A DNA stretch of 64,000 nt from the NCBI GenBank assembly GCA_009761415.1, contig QUOL01000005.1, forward strand, positions 1,240,001-1,304,000, in the 5' to 3' direction. Below are positions 22,689 to 32,907 of the stretch, in pieces (the first letter of the stretch is position 1; the number at the start of each line of letters is the position of its first letter). The translations under genes were made by a program, and so were the position numbers. The notes under the pieces were generated by a model. The model was not told the DNA's origin and searched no databases. It saw only the letters and a program-made list of their open reading frames with translations. The stretch comes from Sarcomyxa edulis (taxonomy: Eukaryota; Basidiomycota; Agaricomycetes; Agaricales; Mycenaceae).

Positions 22689-23201
22689 GATGATCCTGGT
22701 TCTGAATTCGACTGGATGAGGATATGTGCTAACGGAGGATGAGTGGAAGAAAGGCTTTCGAGAGTTCGAAGTGAGTGAGTGCTAGGAAAGATGGGAGTTG
22801 GGTTTGGGAGTTGAGGTGCATCGACTCAGACCTGTGGATTTTATAGTCCTGGGAGGTGGTGGCATTGTGGCGCTCCATTCATAGATTGGACATCTCAAAA
22901 TGTCCATGTGGCCGAGGACGCTTGGGCAATGCTTGAGCCTGGGATTGAACGCTTTGTGGAAGACGCTTGAAAGCAACTTGAAAGGCGGTGGCATTGTGGC
23001 CATAAAAGGCAGAAACCATTCGATCATGATCGATCACCGTATGTCCGAGTCCGAATTTTCAATTATCAACAAAGCAAGGTCCACCATGATGCAGCTTGGA
23101 CATCTTGTTCACTGCTAGAGCAAGGTCGGAGGGATCAGAGAGCCACTCGTACGTCTCTGCAACAGCTCTCACCACATCACCCGCCAAACTCATTTCCCTA
23201 C
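22689..23201. promoter_or_regulatory. Shared divergent promoter, unit 2
   Basis: Same layout as unit 1: minus-strand TATA at 22839-22845, GGTGCATCGACTCAG next to it, and the palindrome CGATCATGATCG at 23021-23032, 170 bp before the kinase ATG. Confidence 0.6.
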
Positions 23202-24011
23202 ATGTCGGACGCCTTCAACCCTTCTGACGAGGCTATCAACGCTATGATAGAGATCATCGATAGGTCTTCAAAGAAACCCATGCACTGTTCTGGAAGTTGG
23301 CTGGCAAGGATTGAGAATGGGTTGGTGGTGAAGTACGGGTGGAGGGTGTCTATGAATGAGGCTCAAGCCATGGAATACGTCCGAACACACACTACAATTC
23401 CCATCCCGAAGGTTCACATGGTCTTTGTTCGTGAAGAGTACACGTACATTGTGATGGACCTAGTGGAGGGTGATATCTTGGCGGAGGCTCACCTCACTGC
23501 AGACGACGTACACAATCTAGCCACACAATTGTCACAATATATCGCCCAACTTAGACGACTTGACACGGACCCACCTCATACGACCATGGGTGCTTGGCCT
23601 TCTGGACCCTATCGTAATGCAATCTTTAGAAGGGGTCTCATGCTCGAAAGAGTACCTGGTCGCGAGTTTCTCTTCATAGAGCAATTCCATAGCTTCTGGC
23701 TTGAATCGCTGCCCATATATTATAGGGTCAATCACCTCAACCTTTTGCGTCCTGGGCAAAGCTATCCTATAGTCCTCACACACGGTGATCTATCTGTGTC
23801 GAATATCATGGTGAAGGATGGAAAAATCACGGGGATAATCGACTGGGAGATGTTCGGGTGGTATCCTGATTTCTGGGAAATCGTGTGTATCTTGAAGCAC
23901 GGTGGCGTGGTCGATAATTGGGTCGAAGAGATCGAGAATGCAATTGGAGGACGTCCGAAAGTTGTTGATGCGTATGCCGCAATCTTTACGGATTTAGAAG
24001 GTGGGTTTTGA
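23202..24011 (+). CDS. APH/choline-kinase-like kinase, copy 2, 269 aa
   Basis: Intact paralogue of the kinase at 20428. The Lys motif VVKYGWRV, hinge IVMDLVEGD, catalytic loop THGDLSVSN and IIDWEMFGW are all present. Substitutions relative to copy 1 are scattered (for example DKSTKSLMYCSRS versus DRSSKKPMHCSGS), and none hits the catalytic residues. The substrate is not deducible from sequence. Confidence 0.87.
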   Translation: MSDAFNPSDEAINAMIEIIDRSSKKPMHCSGSWLARIENGLVVKYGWRVSMNEAQAMEYVRTHTTIPIPKVHMVFVREEYTYIVMDLVEGDILAEAHLTADDVHNLATQLSQYIAQLRRLDTDPPHTTMGAWPSGPYRNAIFRRGLMLERVPGREFLFIEQFHSFWLESLPIYYRVNHLNLLRPGQSYPIVLTHGDLSVSNIMVKDGKITGIIDWEMFGWYPDFWEIVCILKHGGVVDNWVEEIENAIGGRPKVVDAYAAIFTDLEGGF

Positions 24012-24093
24012 ATCGCCTGACATCTATCCAGACCTTGTTGACACGCCTAATTGACAGTGGCATAAGAGCCTGGATATACGAATGTTGTTAAAA

Positions 24094-24168
24094 TTATCGG
24101 TCTACCATGGTGGACAGAATACCACTAGAATAGAAGGTGTCTGCTGTATCCTCTGCACGGAAGCCGCC
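24094..24168 (-). pseudogene. Decayed copy of the VWA8 last exon (unit 2)
   Basis: Same relic as at 21339-21412, again ending ILSTMVDR-stop on the minus strand, about 80 bp after the kinase stop. Confidence 0.78.
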
Positions 24169-24898
24169 ACAGTCCAAATCCGGTGGTCAGGACGTCGATG
24201 ACATGAGCTAGTCAAAGACCGCTCCTTGTATCCATAATGCGTGATTCTGCGTGATTGCTGCCGACATGAATCTTGCGACTCGGGCAAGCTGAGACATAGT
24301 ATTCTTTGTGTGGCACCACCGAATCAATCAACAGGTTTATCTACGTTTCGAGTCTTGAATGCAAGAGGAGTCGCCGCTGTGGTCATTGTGAAGCTGTTGT
24401 CTCGGACCAAATGGAAGACATTGTCTCGGATAAGATAAGATCTTGCTAAGATCGAATGCAACTTAGGAAACACTTTGTCGTTTTCTTAGCGGGGTAGATT
24501 CAGCATACACATATACATATGACATACAACACCATAATAACAGAGGCGAGATAAAGGAGTGCATAGGGTAATGAGATGACGGAGGTATGGCATCTAGTAG
24601 GCATACAACACTATAATAACAGAGGCGAGAATGGAGGAGTGCATAGGGTGATGAGATGATATTGCATAGGGTGATGAAATGATAGTGCATAGGGTGATGA
24701 GATGATATTGCATAGGGCGATGAGAGGATATTGCATAGGGCGATGAGATGATAGTGCATAGGGTGATGAGATGATGGAGGTTTGGCATCTAATAGGTGAG
24801 AATAGTGGCCATTAATGGAAGTGGCGGCGTAGAGCGTGTTGTTGAAGAGAACTCACCGTACGTGGGTAATCGCCATCGGATCGGAAAGTCGGGGGTCT
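24169..24898. other. Junction and orphan hydrolase promoter, unit 2/3
   Basis: Copies the hydrolase 5' region without the gene, including the GATA cluster at 24428-24454, and then the minisatellite. Confidence 0.7.
24622..24780. repeat. 23-bp minisatellite, unit 3
   Basis: Six to seven copies of the same 23-bp repeat as in unit 2, with variants (ATTGCATAGGGCGATGAG). The array grows from one copy in unit 1 to the most copies here. Confidence 0.9.
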
Positions 24899-25450
24899 CT
24901 ACAAGATATTAGATCTGCGCACAGCGCTCAACACAGCGTTGACCTTCTCTGAGCTCAGAATGCCCTCTGCCACCGCCGATTCTAAGACGAGGCGCACCCA
25001 TTCTCCAGGCCGCCTTCTAGGTCCGTAAGCATCCACAGGGTTTATGACAGAAGTCTGATGAGCTATTCGACAGAGCTGGTCTCGACGGGTCAGATCCAAC
25101 AAGTCGATGTCAAAAGAAAGTGCATGGACGGCGCTAAAATCAAGGTGCTTCGTCACGGCGCCCCAGTTCATGTAGGATGATGCTCCGTATTGGTCGATAT
25201 GTTGGAAAAGTTTGAGTTGGCGAATTAGGACTGGTTTTGTGGTACCGAGTCTTTTGACCGACGGATCCACTGGCCAACAAATCCTCCAATCGTCGAAAGC
25301 GCCAGATGGACTCCGCGCAACCTCGAGCTGCACCATAACGTCAAGCGAGTTGGTGTCAGGATGGAGAAAAGATACATCCACCGGGGGAGGAATCCGGACA
25401 GTAGGGAGGCCGTTGAGGAATGATCGTTGCTGCTCGCAAGTCGTCAGCAT
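24899..25450 (-). CDS. Cassette small protein, copy 3, 183 aa, unknown family
   Basis: Most divergent paralogue. The C-terminal part is conserved (LDLTRRDQLCRIAHQTSV; RRRPGEWVRLVLESAVAEGI) while the middle differs strongly (ARSPSGAFDDWRICWPVDPS; VKRLGTTKPVLIRQLK). Start chosen at MLTTCEQQ to match the other copies; the frame is open 66 codons further upstream, but that stretch is promoter sequence containing the TATA box (25591-25597). Unknown family. Confidence 0.7.
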   Translation of the reverse strand: MLTTCEQQRSFLNGLPTVRIPPPVDVSFLHPDTNSLDVMVQLEVARSPSGAFDDWRICWPVDPSVKRLGTTKPVLIRQLKLFQHIDQYGASSYMNWGAVTKHLDFSAVHALSFDIDLLDLTRRDQLCRIAHQTSVINPVDAYGPRRRPGEWVRLVLESAVAEGILSSEKVNAVLSAVRRSNIL

Positions 25451-25969
25451 GATGTTGATATTTGCGTTCGACAAGGAAGATAGACAAGAGTTGTCGATGA
25501 AGTATGAATAAGGGAAGAAGGCTATTGAGGGTGCTAAGTGACTGAATGTCAAAGAGATTGAAGTTGGGTTGAGTGCATCCACTCGTGGCTTTTTATATGC
25601 CGCCTGGAAGGTGGCATGGTGCCACTCCATTTTTGGATTGAGTTCCAAGATGTCCTGGTGGCCGAGGATGGATGAGCCTAGCTTGAGCCTGAGATCAAAC
25701 GCTTTGTCGACGACGCGGGAAAGAACTTGAAAGAACGCTTGAAAAGTGGCAGTGGCATGGCATTGCGGCCGTAAAAGGTAATTGGGCCATCCATTCGATC
25801 ATGATCGATCAATGACCCGGGACGTCTTCGGAAATCCCAATTGTTAACAATGCCATGCAGCTTGGACATTTATATACATCGTCAATAATCGTGGCACAAT
25901 AGACGGGAGAACCACTCACACATCTGTCGCAATTACCACCACATCGTCAATCGCCAAACTCCCTTCTTC
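25451..25969. promoter_or_regulatory. Shared divergent promoter, unit 3
   Basis: Minus-strand TATA at 25591-25597 with GAGTGCATCCACTCG beside it; palindrome CGATCATGATCG at 25796-25807, 163 bp before the kinase ATG, preceded by GGCATTGCGGCCGTAAAAGG as in the other units. Confidence 0.6.
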
Positions 25970-26806
25970 ATGTCAAACGTCTTCAATCCTTCTGAAGATG
26001 CTATCAACGCTATGTTGGAGATTATCGACAAATCTACAAAGAGCCCCATGTACTGTTCCGGAAGTTGGCTGGCAAGGATTGGAAATGGATTGGTGGTGAA
26101 GTTTGGGTGGAGGGTGTCTCAGAATGAGGCTCAAGCCATGGAATACGTCCGAACGCACACTACCATCCCTATCCCAAAGGTCCACATGGTCTTTGTTCAC
26201 GGAGAGGACACGTACATCGTGATGGATTTAGTGGAGGGCGAGATCCTAGCGGAGGCTCACCTCAGCACAGACACCGTACGCAGCTTGGCCATCCAGTTAT
26301 CCCAATATATCGCCCAACTTCGCCGTCTTGACTCTGTTCCACCGCATACGACCATGGGCGCTTGGCCTTCTGGACCTTACCGTAATGCGATCTTCAGAAG
26401 GGGGCTCATGCTTGAGCGAGAACCTGGTCGCGAGTTTCTCTTCATAGAGCAATTCCATAGCTTCTGGCTTGAATCACTGCCCTTGTACTATAGGGTCAGG
26501 CACCTCAACCTCATGCGTCTTGGGCAAGACTATCCTATAGTCCTGACGCATGGCGACCTCTCTCTGTCAAATATTATGGTGAAGGATGGAAAAATCACCG
26601 GAATAATTGATTGGGAAATGTTCGGCTGGTACCCAGACTTTTGGGAAATCGTAGCCATCATGAGGCATAACGGCGTAGTCGAGAATTGGGTCGAAGAAAT
26701 CGGTGCTGCCATTGGAGGACGACCAAAAGTCGTGGATGAGTATCTCGCAATCTTTGCCGATCGGGCAGGTGAGTCTTGTATCACTTTGCACCTATCTGAA
26801 TCTTGA
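25970..26806 (+). CDS. APH/choline-kinase-like kinase, copy 3, 278 aa
   Basis: Intact third kinase (VVKFGWRV, THGDLSLSN, IIDWEMFGW). The C-terminus is nine residues longer than in copies 1 and 2 because the old stop context has changed (ADRAGESCITLHLSES). The stop is only 66 bp from the VWA8 stop on the other strand, so the two transcripts converge and probably overlap. Confidence 0.87.
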   Translation: MSNVFNPSEDAINAMLEIIDKSTKSPMYCSGSWLARIGNGLVVKFGWRVSQNEAQAMEYVRTHTTIPIPKVHMVFVHGEDTYIVMDLVEGEILAEAHLSTDTVRSLAIQLSQYIAQLRRLDSVPPHTTMGAWPSGPYRNAIFRRGLMLEREPGREFLFIEQFHSFWLESLPLYYRVRHLNLMRLGQDYPIVLTHGDLSLSNIMVKDGKITGIIDWEMFGWYPDFWEIVAIMRHNGVVENWVEEIGAAIGGRPKVVDEYLAIFADRAGESCITLHLSES

Positions 26807-26872
26807 CACGCCCAATTAACAGTGTCATGACAGCCAGAATGGATATAACTGCATGCACGAGTGTAGTTAGTA

Positions 26873-29800
26873 TTATCGATCTACCATGGTGGATAAGATA
26901 CTACGTAGAACAGAAGGGATATCTGCTGTATTGGCTACACGGAAACCCCGGCCTGGAAGACTTTTCGTGACCCTGATGGATATTGAAGTGAGTTAGTTTT
27001 GGTCGGGAGAACAACAAGAGTCAAGCAAACCCGTACCACGCAGCTTCAGCTCCTTCACCGATGCAAATCAGTGCCGTATGCACTTTCTGATTACGGTTCA
27101 TGGCCGCTTTCAGTTCTTCGGGTGTAATGAAATATCGTCCGAAGTTCGCGTCCTAAGGAAAATAGCATCAGAGAAACTGGAAGTGCACGACTAATGGAGT
27201 AACCTATACCGTTATGGCGATGACAAACCAGTCATCTTGAAAGAATTGGATTGAGTGACCTGAAGCAGAGATAGGTAGACATCACAAACCAGCGTCAAAC
27301 TTAGCTACTTCGTTGACTCCCTTCTCGAGGGCTTCGACTGTAGCGGAATAAGTGAGCAACAGCGTAGAGGTAAATGAAAGGACGCGTTGAGACCTGTGTA
27401 GTCACCAGCGAACGCGTACTGGGGAATCATCTCCATCTTCTCTACTACCTTCCAGCGGTCACGAAGCTCGGTTGGTGGTTTATTGGCCTCCACAAGGCAT
27501 ATGTCTGGTCCATCGCCGGACTATATGTGGATGTACAACGTTCAGCATGAATCATTGCTCAACTGAAGATTCGTAGGACTTACGTGACCGTACATCTGGA
27601 AGGTAGGAGTCAGATAAGCGTCACTGTAGAAAATATATAACACGAACATCCCAGACATATTTATCCTTCCTGGTCAAACGCTCAAACGTCTCCATCAACA
27701 TCGCAGCTAGCAGACATCAGCTTTGGTTATTGCAATGGTTTGGAAGAGAACTTACCAGTTTCTAAGCTCCTTTGCAGGCGGCCATCATATTGGAAGCGAT
27801 ACCTAAATGCGGAAGAGATGTTAAGATTGAAGGGGTACGGGAACTGGGTTTGCGTACATTGAAGCGCTTAGATCGAAGATAAATCTGATACGTTTCGGTC
27901 TAGCAAAACCAATTGAGTGATCTGGATACCGGGATGCATAAACATATGCTAAAATCACTTGATCTGAGGCCGCCCCATTTCAGGTTTCTCCATGCCACGG
28001 CGCTTGTAAACGGTGGTTTCGCCAGTGAGTCCTTCAGTAAGACGTGTATCGTCGAGCTCGCCGTCGGTCTGGCGCTTGATCCAGACCCGCTCTTCTTCTT
28101 TTGCCGCCAGGTCTAAGAAAGTAATGTTAGAACGTCAATATTCTCGAGGATGCTTGTGTTGTAAGACGCACGTTCAAGTAGGTCATGGAGAGACATCATA
28201 TGGGTTTGAGTGGCTGTCAACAGACGACCATACCCTTTGGCTTCTGAGACACTCATATTCAATTCTTCGAGTCGCCGTTCAAGCTCCTGGCGTGCCATTT
28301 CACGGGCTCTCTCTTTGACATCGTCGGGAACCTGGCTCTTGACTGCCTCTGAGGTCTGGCACAAGGTTAAGCTCACTGAATTCAATCTGACAATTCGGAC
28401 TCACTTGTTTTATGTTCTGACCAGGCTTATACAACCTTTTGTATCCTCCTATGCCGCCAAGTCCAGCTGTGTCGCGACCCCTGGTCTGCTATAGACATGA
28501 GTGGGTTGTCAAGAATTTGCAGGTGAGCATGATCTTACCCCGCCCGCCCACTTGTTCCCGCCCTCATGAGGATCATTCTTTGGATCATCTTGACCTTCTT
28601 TAGGTTCGGTAAGAGTAGTGCTCTTGGGTTCAAACGATATGTCTTGGATGTTCTGCTTGACTGCCTCTCGGGCAGCATCGAGGCCTAAATGAGGGACCTG
28701 CAATCTAGTAGTAGTGGTCGTCAAAAGTCCGATTCTAAGTAACCACAAGCGACAGAAATGAACTGACCCATGATGCTCTAGAATCTCAGCCAATTTATCG
28801 ACAGTCTCTGGTTTATAGATGTCAAAGTCAAATATGTTACGAAGTGCGTCACCCAGGGAATCCTTCGGGTATGCACGCATATGCCGCACTAGATTGATTA
28901 ACTCTAGATATTTACAACGTTGATTGAGCCCAATGAACGAGTGCCTGCTAGAAAAGACGACTTACCTCTCAGCGAGTATGGATAACTCAGGGTTCCATGA
29001 TCATATTCTTTACGCAGGTCTTGGAACGCCGCCACAAGGCGTAAGATAAAGTCTTCACTGAGCTCTGGAGCAAGCTGAGCCAGCAACTTTCGTTCAGACG
29101 CCTGATCAGGATTTGAAACAGAATGACACGAGAAATTGTCTCCCAAGACTTGCAAGAAATGATTCCCAAGGAAAGCTACACGACAGAAAAAAATAAATGT
29201 CAGACAGGTAAAATCTTCTTCAAGAAAAACCATACGGTATCCTGGCCTATTCGCCAGCAAAATGAGACGGAAATTGGGATGAACAACAATGTCGCCGTCT
29301 TTCTCCTTTGCTGAACGTACCCTACGGCCATCTGAAAGAGTCATCTCTCGTTGGCCAGCAAGACTTCGGAATATCGCAACGACGTGTTCTGGTGCCTTGT
29401 CCGCCTCATCTACGATGAGTACGCGACCAAATAAGATGGCGCGCAGAAGAGGTGAGTCAGTAAATTTGAGTATCCCGTTCTCCAGGGAGGTTGTGAACAT
29501 CATTTGGTTTACAGTTGTGTCCCTGTGAAGTTGTACATATTCGGTGGGCCTTCGCAAGAGCTGGAGGAAGTGAGTACAGATTTCGGGTCATCAGCGAAAG
29601 AAATTACCTGACATAACCTACGGGACGGAATTGAGCATGAATGGATGATGAGAGTTGATCAGTAAATCTGCTCACCGATCAATAACTTTATTCTTTCCTA
29701 CTCCCTATCAAAATCAAGGACACCCATTCAGATAGTCTTTCCAGTGAATTAGAGGCAGGTAATGCATGCATACCTGATTGCCAAGGAGAACCAAGTGCTC

Positions 29801-32559
29801 TCCTAAGAGTTCCAGATCGATTCCGAGGTCGCGCATCAAACCAGTCTGTACGCTGTTATCATAGAAGTGGTCCATGTGGGGCACATGCGATGCTGCTCCT
29901 TCTGGATCTTGCGAACCGTCGAATAGAGGGATGAAGGTCGGGGATGTCTCTTCTCCGCCACTACTCGATGAAGGAAAGACAAGAGTATCGTTCTCAACAT
30001 AAGGATCTGGATTGTACTGCGTGGAAGACAACAATTATTGAAGATCCACATGGTACAAGCCCAATATAATGGGAAAATCACGCACGGGCACTGTCTTTCT
30101 GACGATTCCAGCTTCTTGGAGCAAGGCATCAAGATTTAATCTTTCTGCAGCGGGTAAAAACTCTGCGAGAAGCGAACGAGTGATGATCGCATCTAAACCG
30201 CCAGCATCCTCAGGGAAAGTAGCGAGTCTCCGAGCGATCCTCACTAGCGAGCGCGTCCCAAGCTTACGATTCTTTTGTACATTGTCACTTGACAAGCTGA
30301 GCCTATACTTTTCAGCAAAAGACAACAGCGTGTTCACGACACCGGCAGGGCATCCTGTTGCCAGGAGTATCGCTGCCTCTTCCTTGGAGTCCATAGGCTG
30401 ACTTGGGATTGGGAAAAACATGTTTGAATGTTCGTCCGATAGCCAGTCTTTGAGTGGCAGAGATTTAGATGCAGTGATTATGACACGGAACGAAGGGTTC
30501 GCGATCGACAGTTCTCCTGCAGCAACCTAGACGTATAGACATCAGTATACTAGCCGAAAACGAGTCAATATCACGAACCTCCTCTAAAGATGCTTCTGCT
30601 ACGATTCGTTTGCTTTCCCAGAGTTCTGTTTCTCGATCTTGAACGAGTCGAGACAACGAGCCCGCGGTAGATCCAATAACATCAAGTCCAGCAAGGTGTA
30701 AGAGTCGTCCCGCCCACACTGCTTCGATGAGAACACTAAGAACACAAAAGTTGTCAGAAAAACGACATAGCCACATATAAAAAGGTTATCTGGGACCTAG
30801 GCTGCCAAGTTGTCGCTCCTCCATCTTCAATCTTACGCCGCATGATAAGCTCTCTACCACCTAGCTCCTTGTACATGTGCAGAACCTCTGTCTCATAACC
30901 CAATAACCGTCCGAACACGTTGACGAGTGTAGACGTCGACGATGATGCGGTCGACGGCAAGGGCGACGGGATGAACGAGATATCCCATCCCAATGCATGG
31001 GCCTGAAAGAAACTGGTGAGCAAGCCCAAAAAGCGTGGTGTTACGTGGAATTCGGTATTTCCGTGGAGAGGGAACGGTAGGAACAGATTAGGACCGGCTG
31101 GGACGGTCAAAACGACAGGAGGTAAATCAGTAGGGCCATTGAAGGAGATCCGTGCTGTGTCTCTATCGGCTCGGTCAATACCAGAGAGGTGATATCCGAA
31201 CAGTCCAAGACTCTCATCTGCAGCAGATACGGTGGGACTGCCAAGTTCGCCGAGACCCGCCTCTTCAGTTTGTCGGCTGAGCATGGCCCATGCTTGGAAG
31301 GATGCATGGGCTAGTCCAGGATGAAGAGTCAAGAAGAGTCGCGCGAGTTGGCCCGGGGTCAGTGTATCTGGAGGAGGAAACTTTGAGACCAAACCGCGCA
31401 GCTTCAGTAGGGAGGTCTGTGGAAAAGGTGGTAGCGTGGATTTGGATACGACTTCGAGCGCGTGACGAGATTCGCTCGCATATTGCGTGGAGAGGATGAT
31501 ATCACGTATGTTCTCGAAGAGAGTCGATGGCCTCTTTAGAGGTGTTGAACGAGTGCTCAGTGCTATCAACGATGCAACGGGGTCGATGAAGCGAGATTGA
31601 AATCGACTCCTGAACGGTGGGTCAAGAGGATAGCCAGGATAAGGCGGAACAGGCGCAGCTATAGCGATCACTCGAAAGTTCCTATGTGCAGGTATGAATA
31701 CCTTTTCGGATACTGAGTCCATCTTAGCGTGTCGATGAGGATGTATGATGTGCGTTCCGTCGTCTAAATTCCTAATATGCCCCATGAACGCAAGTAAGAT
31801 TTTTAGGGTTGAAGAACACATACATTTCACGGTTCTCTAAGAGATTGTTTAGGATCTGTTGAACATCGATTAGACTTTAGGCGTTTCGCGGAGACAAAAG
31901 TTCGCACAGGCATTATGCCTCTCTCAGCCTTCTCTATCCCCTCCAATATAAGTATACGGCCGTGTTTAGCGGCTCGAACAGCGGCACTGTCGACGTAGAT
32001 CAAATTCCCGCCCTCTCTAATCTCTCTACCTTGTTTAAGCTCTGTTTCTCCAACGTCGGCATGAAGGGCAATATATTCGTATTCTGTATTGATGATACTT
32101 CAAGAGAAATATGGAATCAGCACAATAATTTCGAACAAAGGCAGAATATATTGGCAGGGTATTGAGTAAGATTTCAAGGAGGTCTCACCTAGCAAACGTC
32201 AAGGCGAGACGACGCGCATACGGACCGGGTTGCGAGACAAGAAATATGTCCTGCCCAAGGATATACTTCTGCAGCATGAAATGAAGGTTGTCGAGATTCA
32301 GAGGATCCTGTACGTCCAATAACTCGCCAGAATGAGGTAGCCTCGAAGGTGATAACGACGGGGGTACTTCATAAGTGATTTCGCCTAGTTTGAGAGTGCC
32401 AATAGATGGTATCGGTGGGGTCAACGCGCTCAAGAGTTGTGTCAAACGCCGTTGAGTCGGAGCCATGGTAGCTGTTCGACGGAACCAGAGTGCGCTGTTC
32501 GATGCACCAATCGAACTGGGGAAAAGCAAGAGCTGAGTGACTTTCTGAGATATCAGCAT
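26873..32559 (-). CDS. VWA8: VWA8-like protein: AAA+ domains plus C-terminal VWA domain, 1426 aa, 25 exons
   Basis: Homologue of von Willebrand factor A domain-containing protein 8, a mitochondrial midasin-like ATPase of unclear role. N-terminal presequence-like start (MLISQKVTQLLLFPSSI; ALWFRR), first AAA module with degenerate P-loop (GQDIFLVSQPGPYARRLAL), ARTS-like ETELKQGREI, second module whose P-loop region has no GK[ST] (FIPSPLPSTASSSTST), third module intact: LLGNQGVGKNK (Walker A) and LIVDEADKAP (Walker B). Then NKWAGG..GRDTAGLGG and a VWA domain with MIDAS FIFDLSASM and AITDANFGRY. Exons range from 975 nt to 10 nt; small ones are 31855-31824, 29704-29676, 29617-29608 (10 nt), 27595-27584 (12 nt) and 27235-27210. 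The total is 1427 codons with stop, all junctions GT-AG. One 63-nt intron (28767-28705) is a multiple of three without stop and could be retained. Shorter than animal VWA8. Confidence 0.9.
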
Positions 32560-32907
32560 GCATATGAAAAGGCTCGGTAAGAAGGGTACATTTTACCGTT
32601 AACTCAAGTTGGATTGCTCCGAGTCCGGAGTGATCATGAGCGACATGAGATTCAGGCCAAATTCAAGTTTGGGGTCTAAAAAACATCCACACGAAAGAAT
32701 CCGACTCATAGCACAGCACAGAAACCGAGCATCGTATGCATGTCGAAGTGACTCCAAGTCTACTAGCGGACTGAGGGTGAAAGCTGGGAAACAAAATTGC
32801 AGAGTGCGATGCAAAGCACGGTGAATTGCAAAATCAATTGGTCCGGAAGAACAAATTGCATCCGATTTTGGGTCATATTCTGGCCGTTTTCGTACGAGAC
32901 TCCAGAC
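32560..32907. promoter_or_regulatory. Bidirectional promoter region, VWA8 / J-protein
   Basis: Only 348 bp separate the two diverging start codons. Both products have N-termini rich in Arg/Ser without acids, suggesting mitochondrial import, so co-expression is plausible. No specific factor site is claimed. Confidence 0.4.

Larger units (their letters stand above)
21448..24202. repeat. Tandem cassette unit 2
   Basis: Second direct repeat, about 2.75 kb, with small gene 22137-22688, kinase 23202-24011 and VWA8 relic 24094-24168. Nucleotide similarity to units 1 and 3 runs through coding and non-coding parts. Confidence 0.87.
24203..26945. repeat. Tandem cassette unit 3
   Basis: Third direct repeat; it runs into the genuine VWA8 last exon, where similarity to units 1 and 2 stops near 26945. 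Its small-protein gene is the most divergent of the three. Confidence 0.87.

Noticed and set aside
25451..25648. 66-codon N-terminal extension of cassette small protein copy 3
   Set aside because: The equivalent stretch in copies 1 and 2 is promoter with a TATA box and is not open in the same way.
20428..26806. The three kinases as aminoglycoside-resistance genes
   Set aside because: They share the APH fold motifs, but fungal members of this superfamily are widespread and not tied to drug resistance. Nothing in the context supports it.
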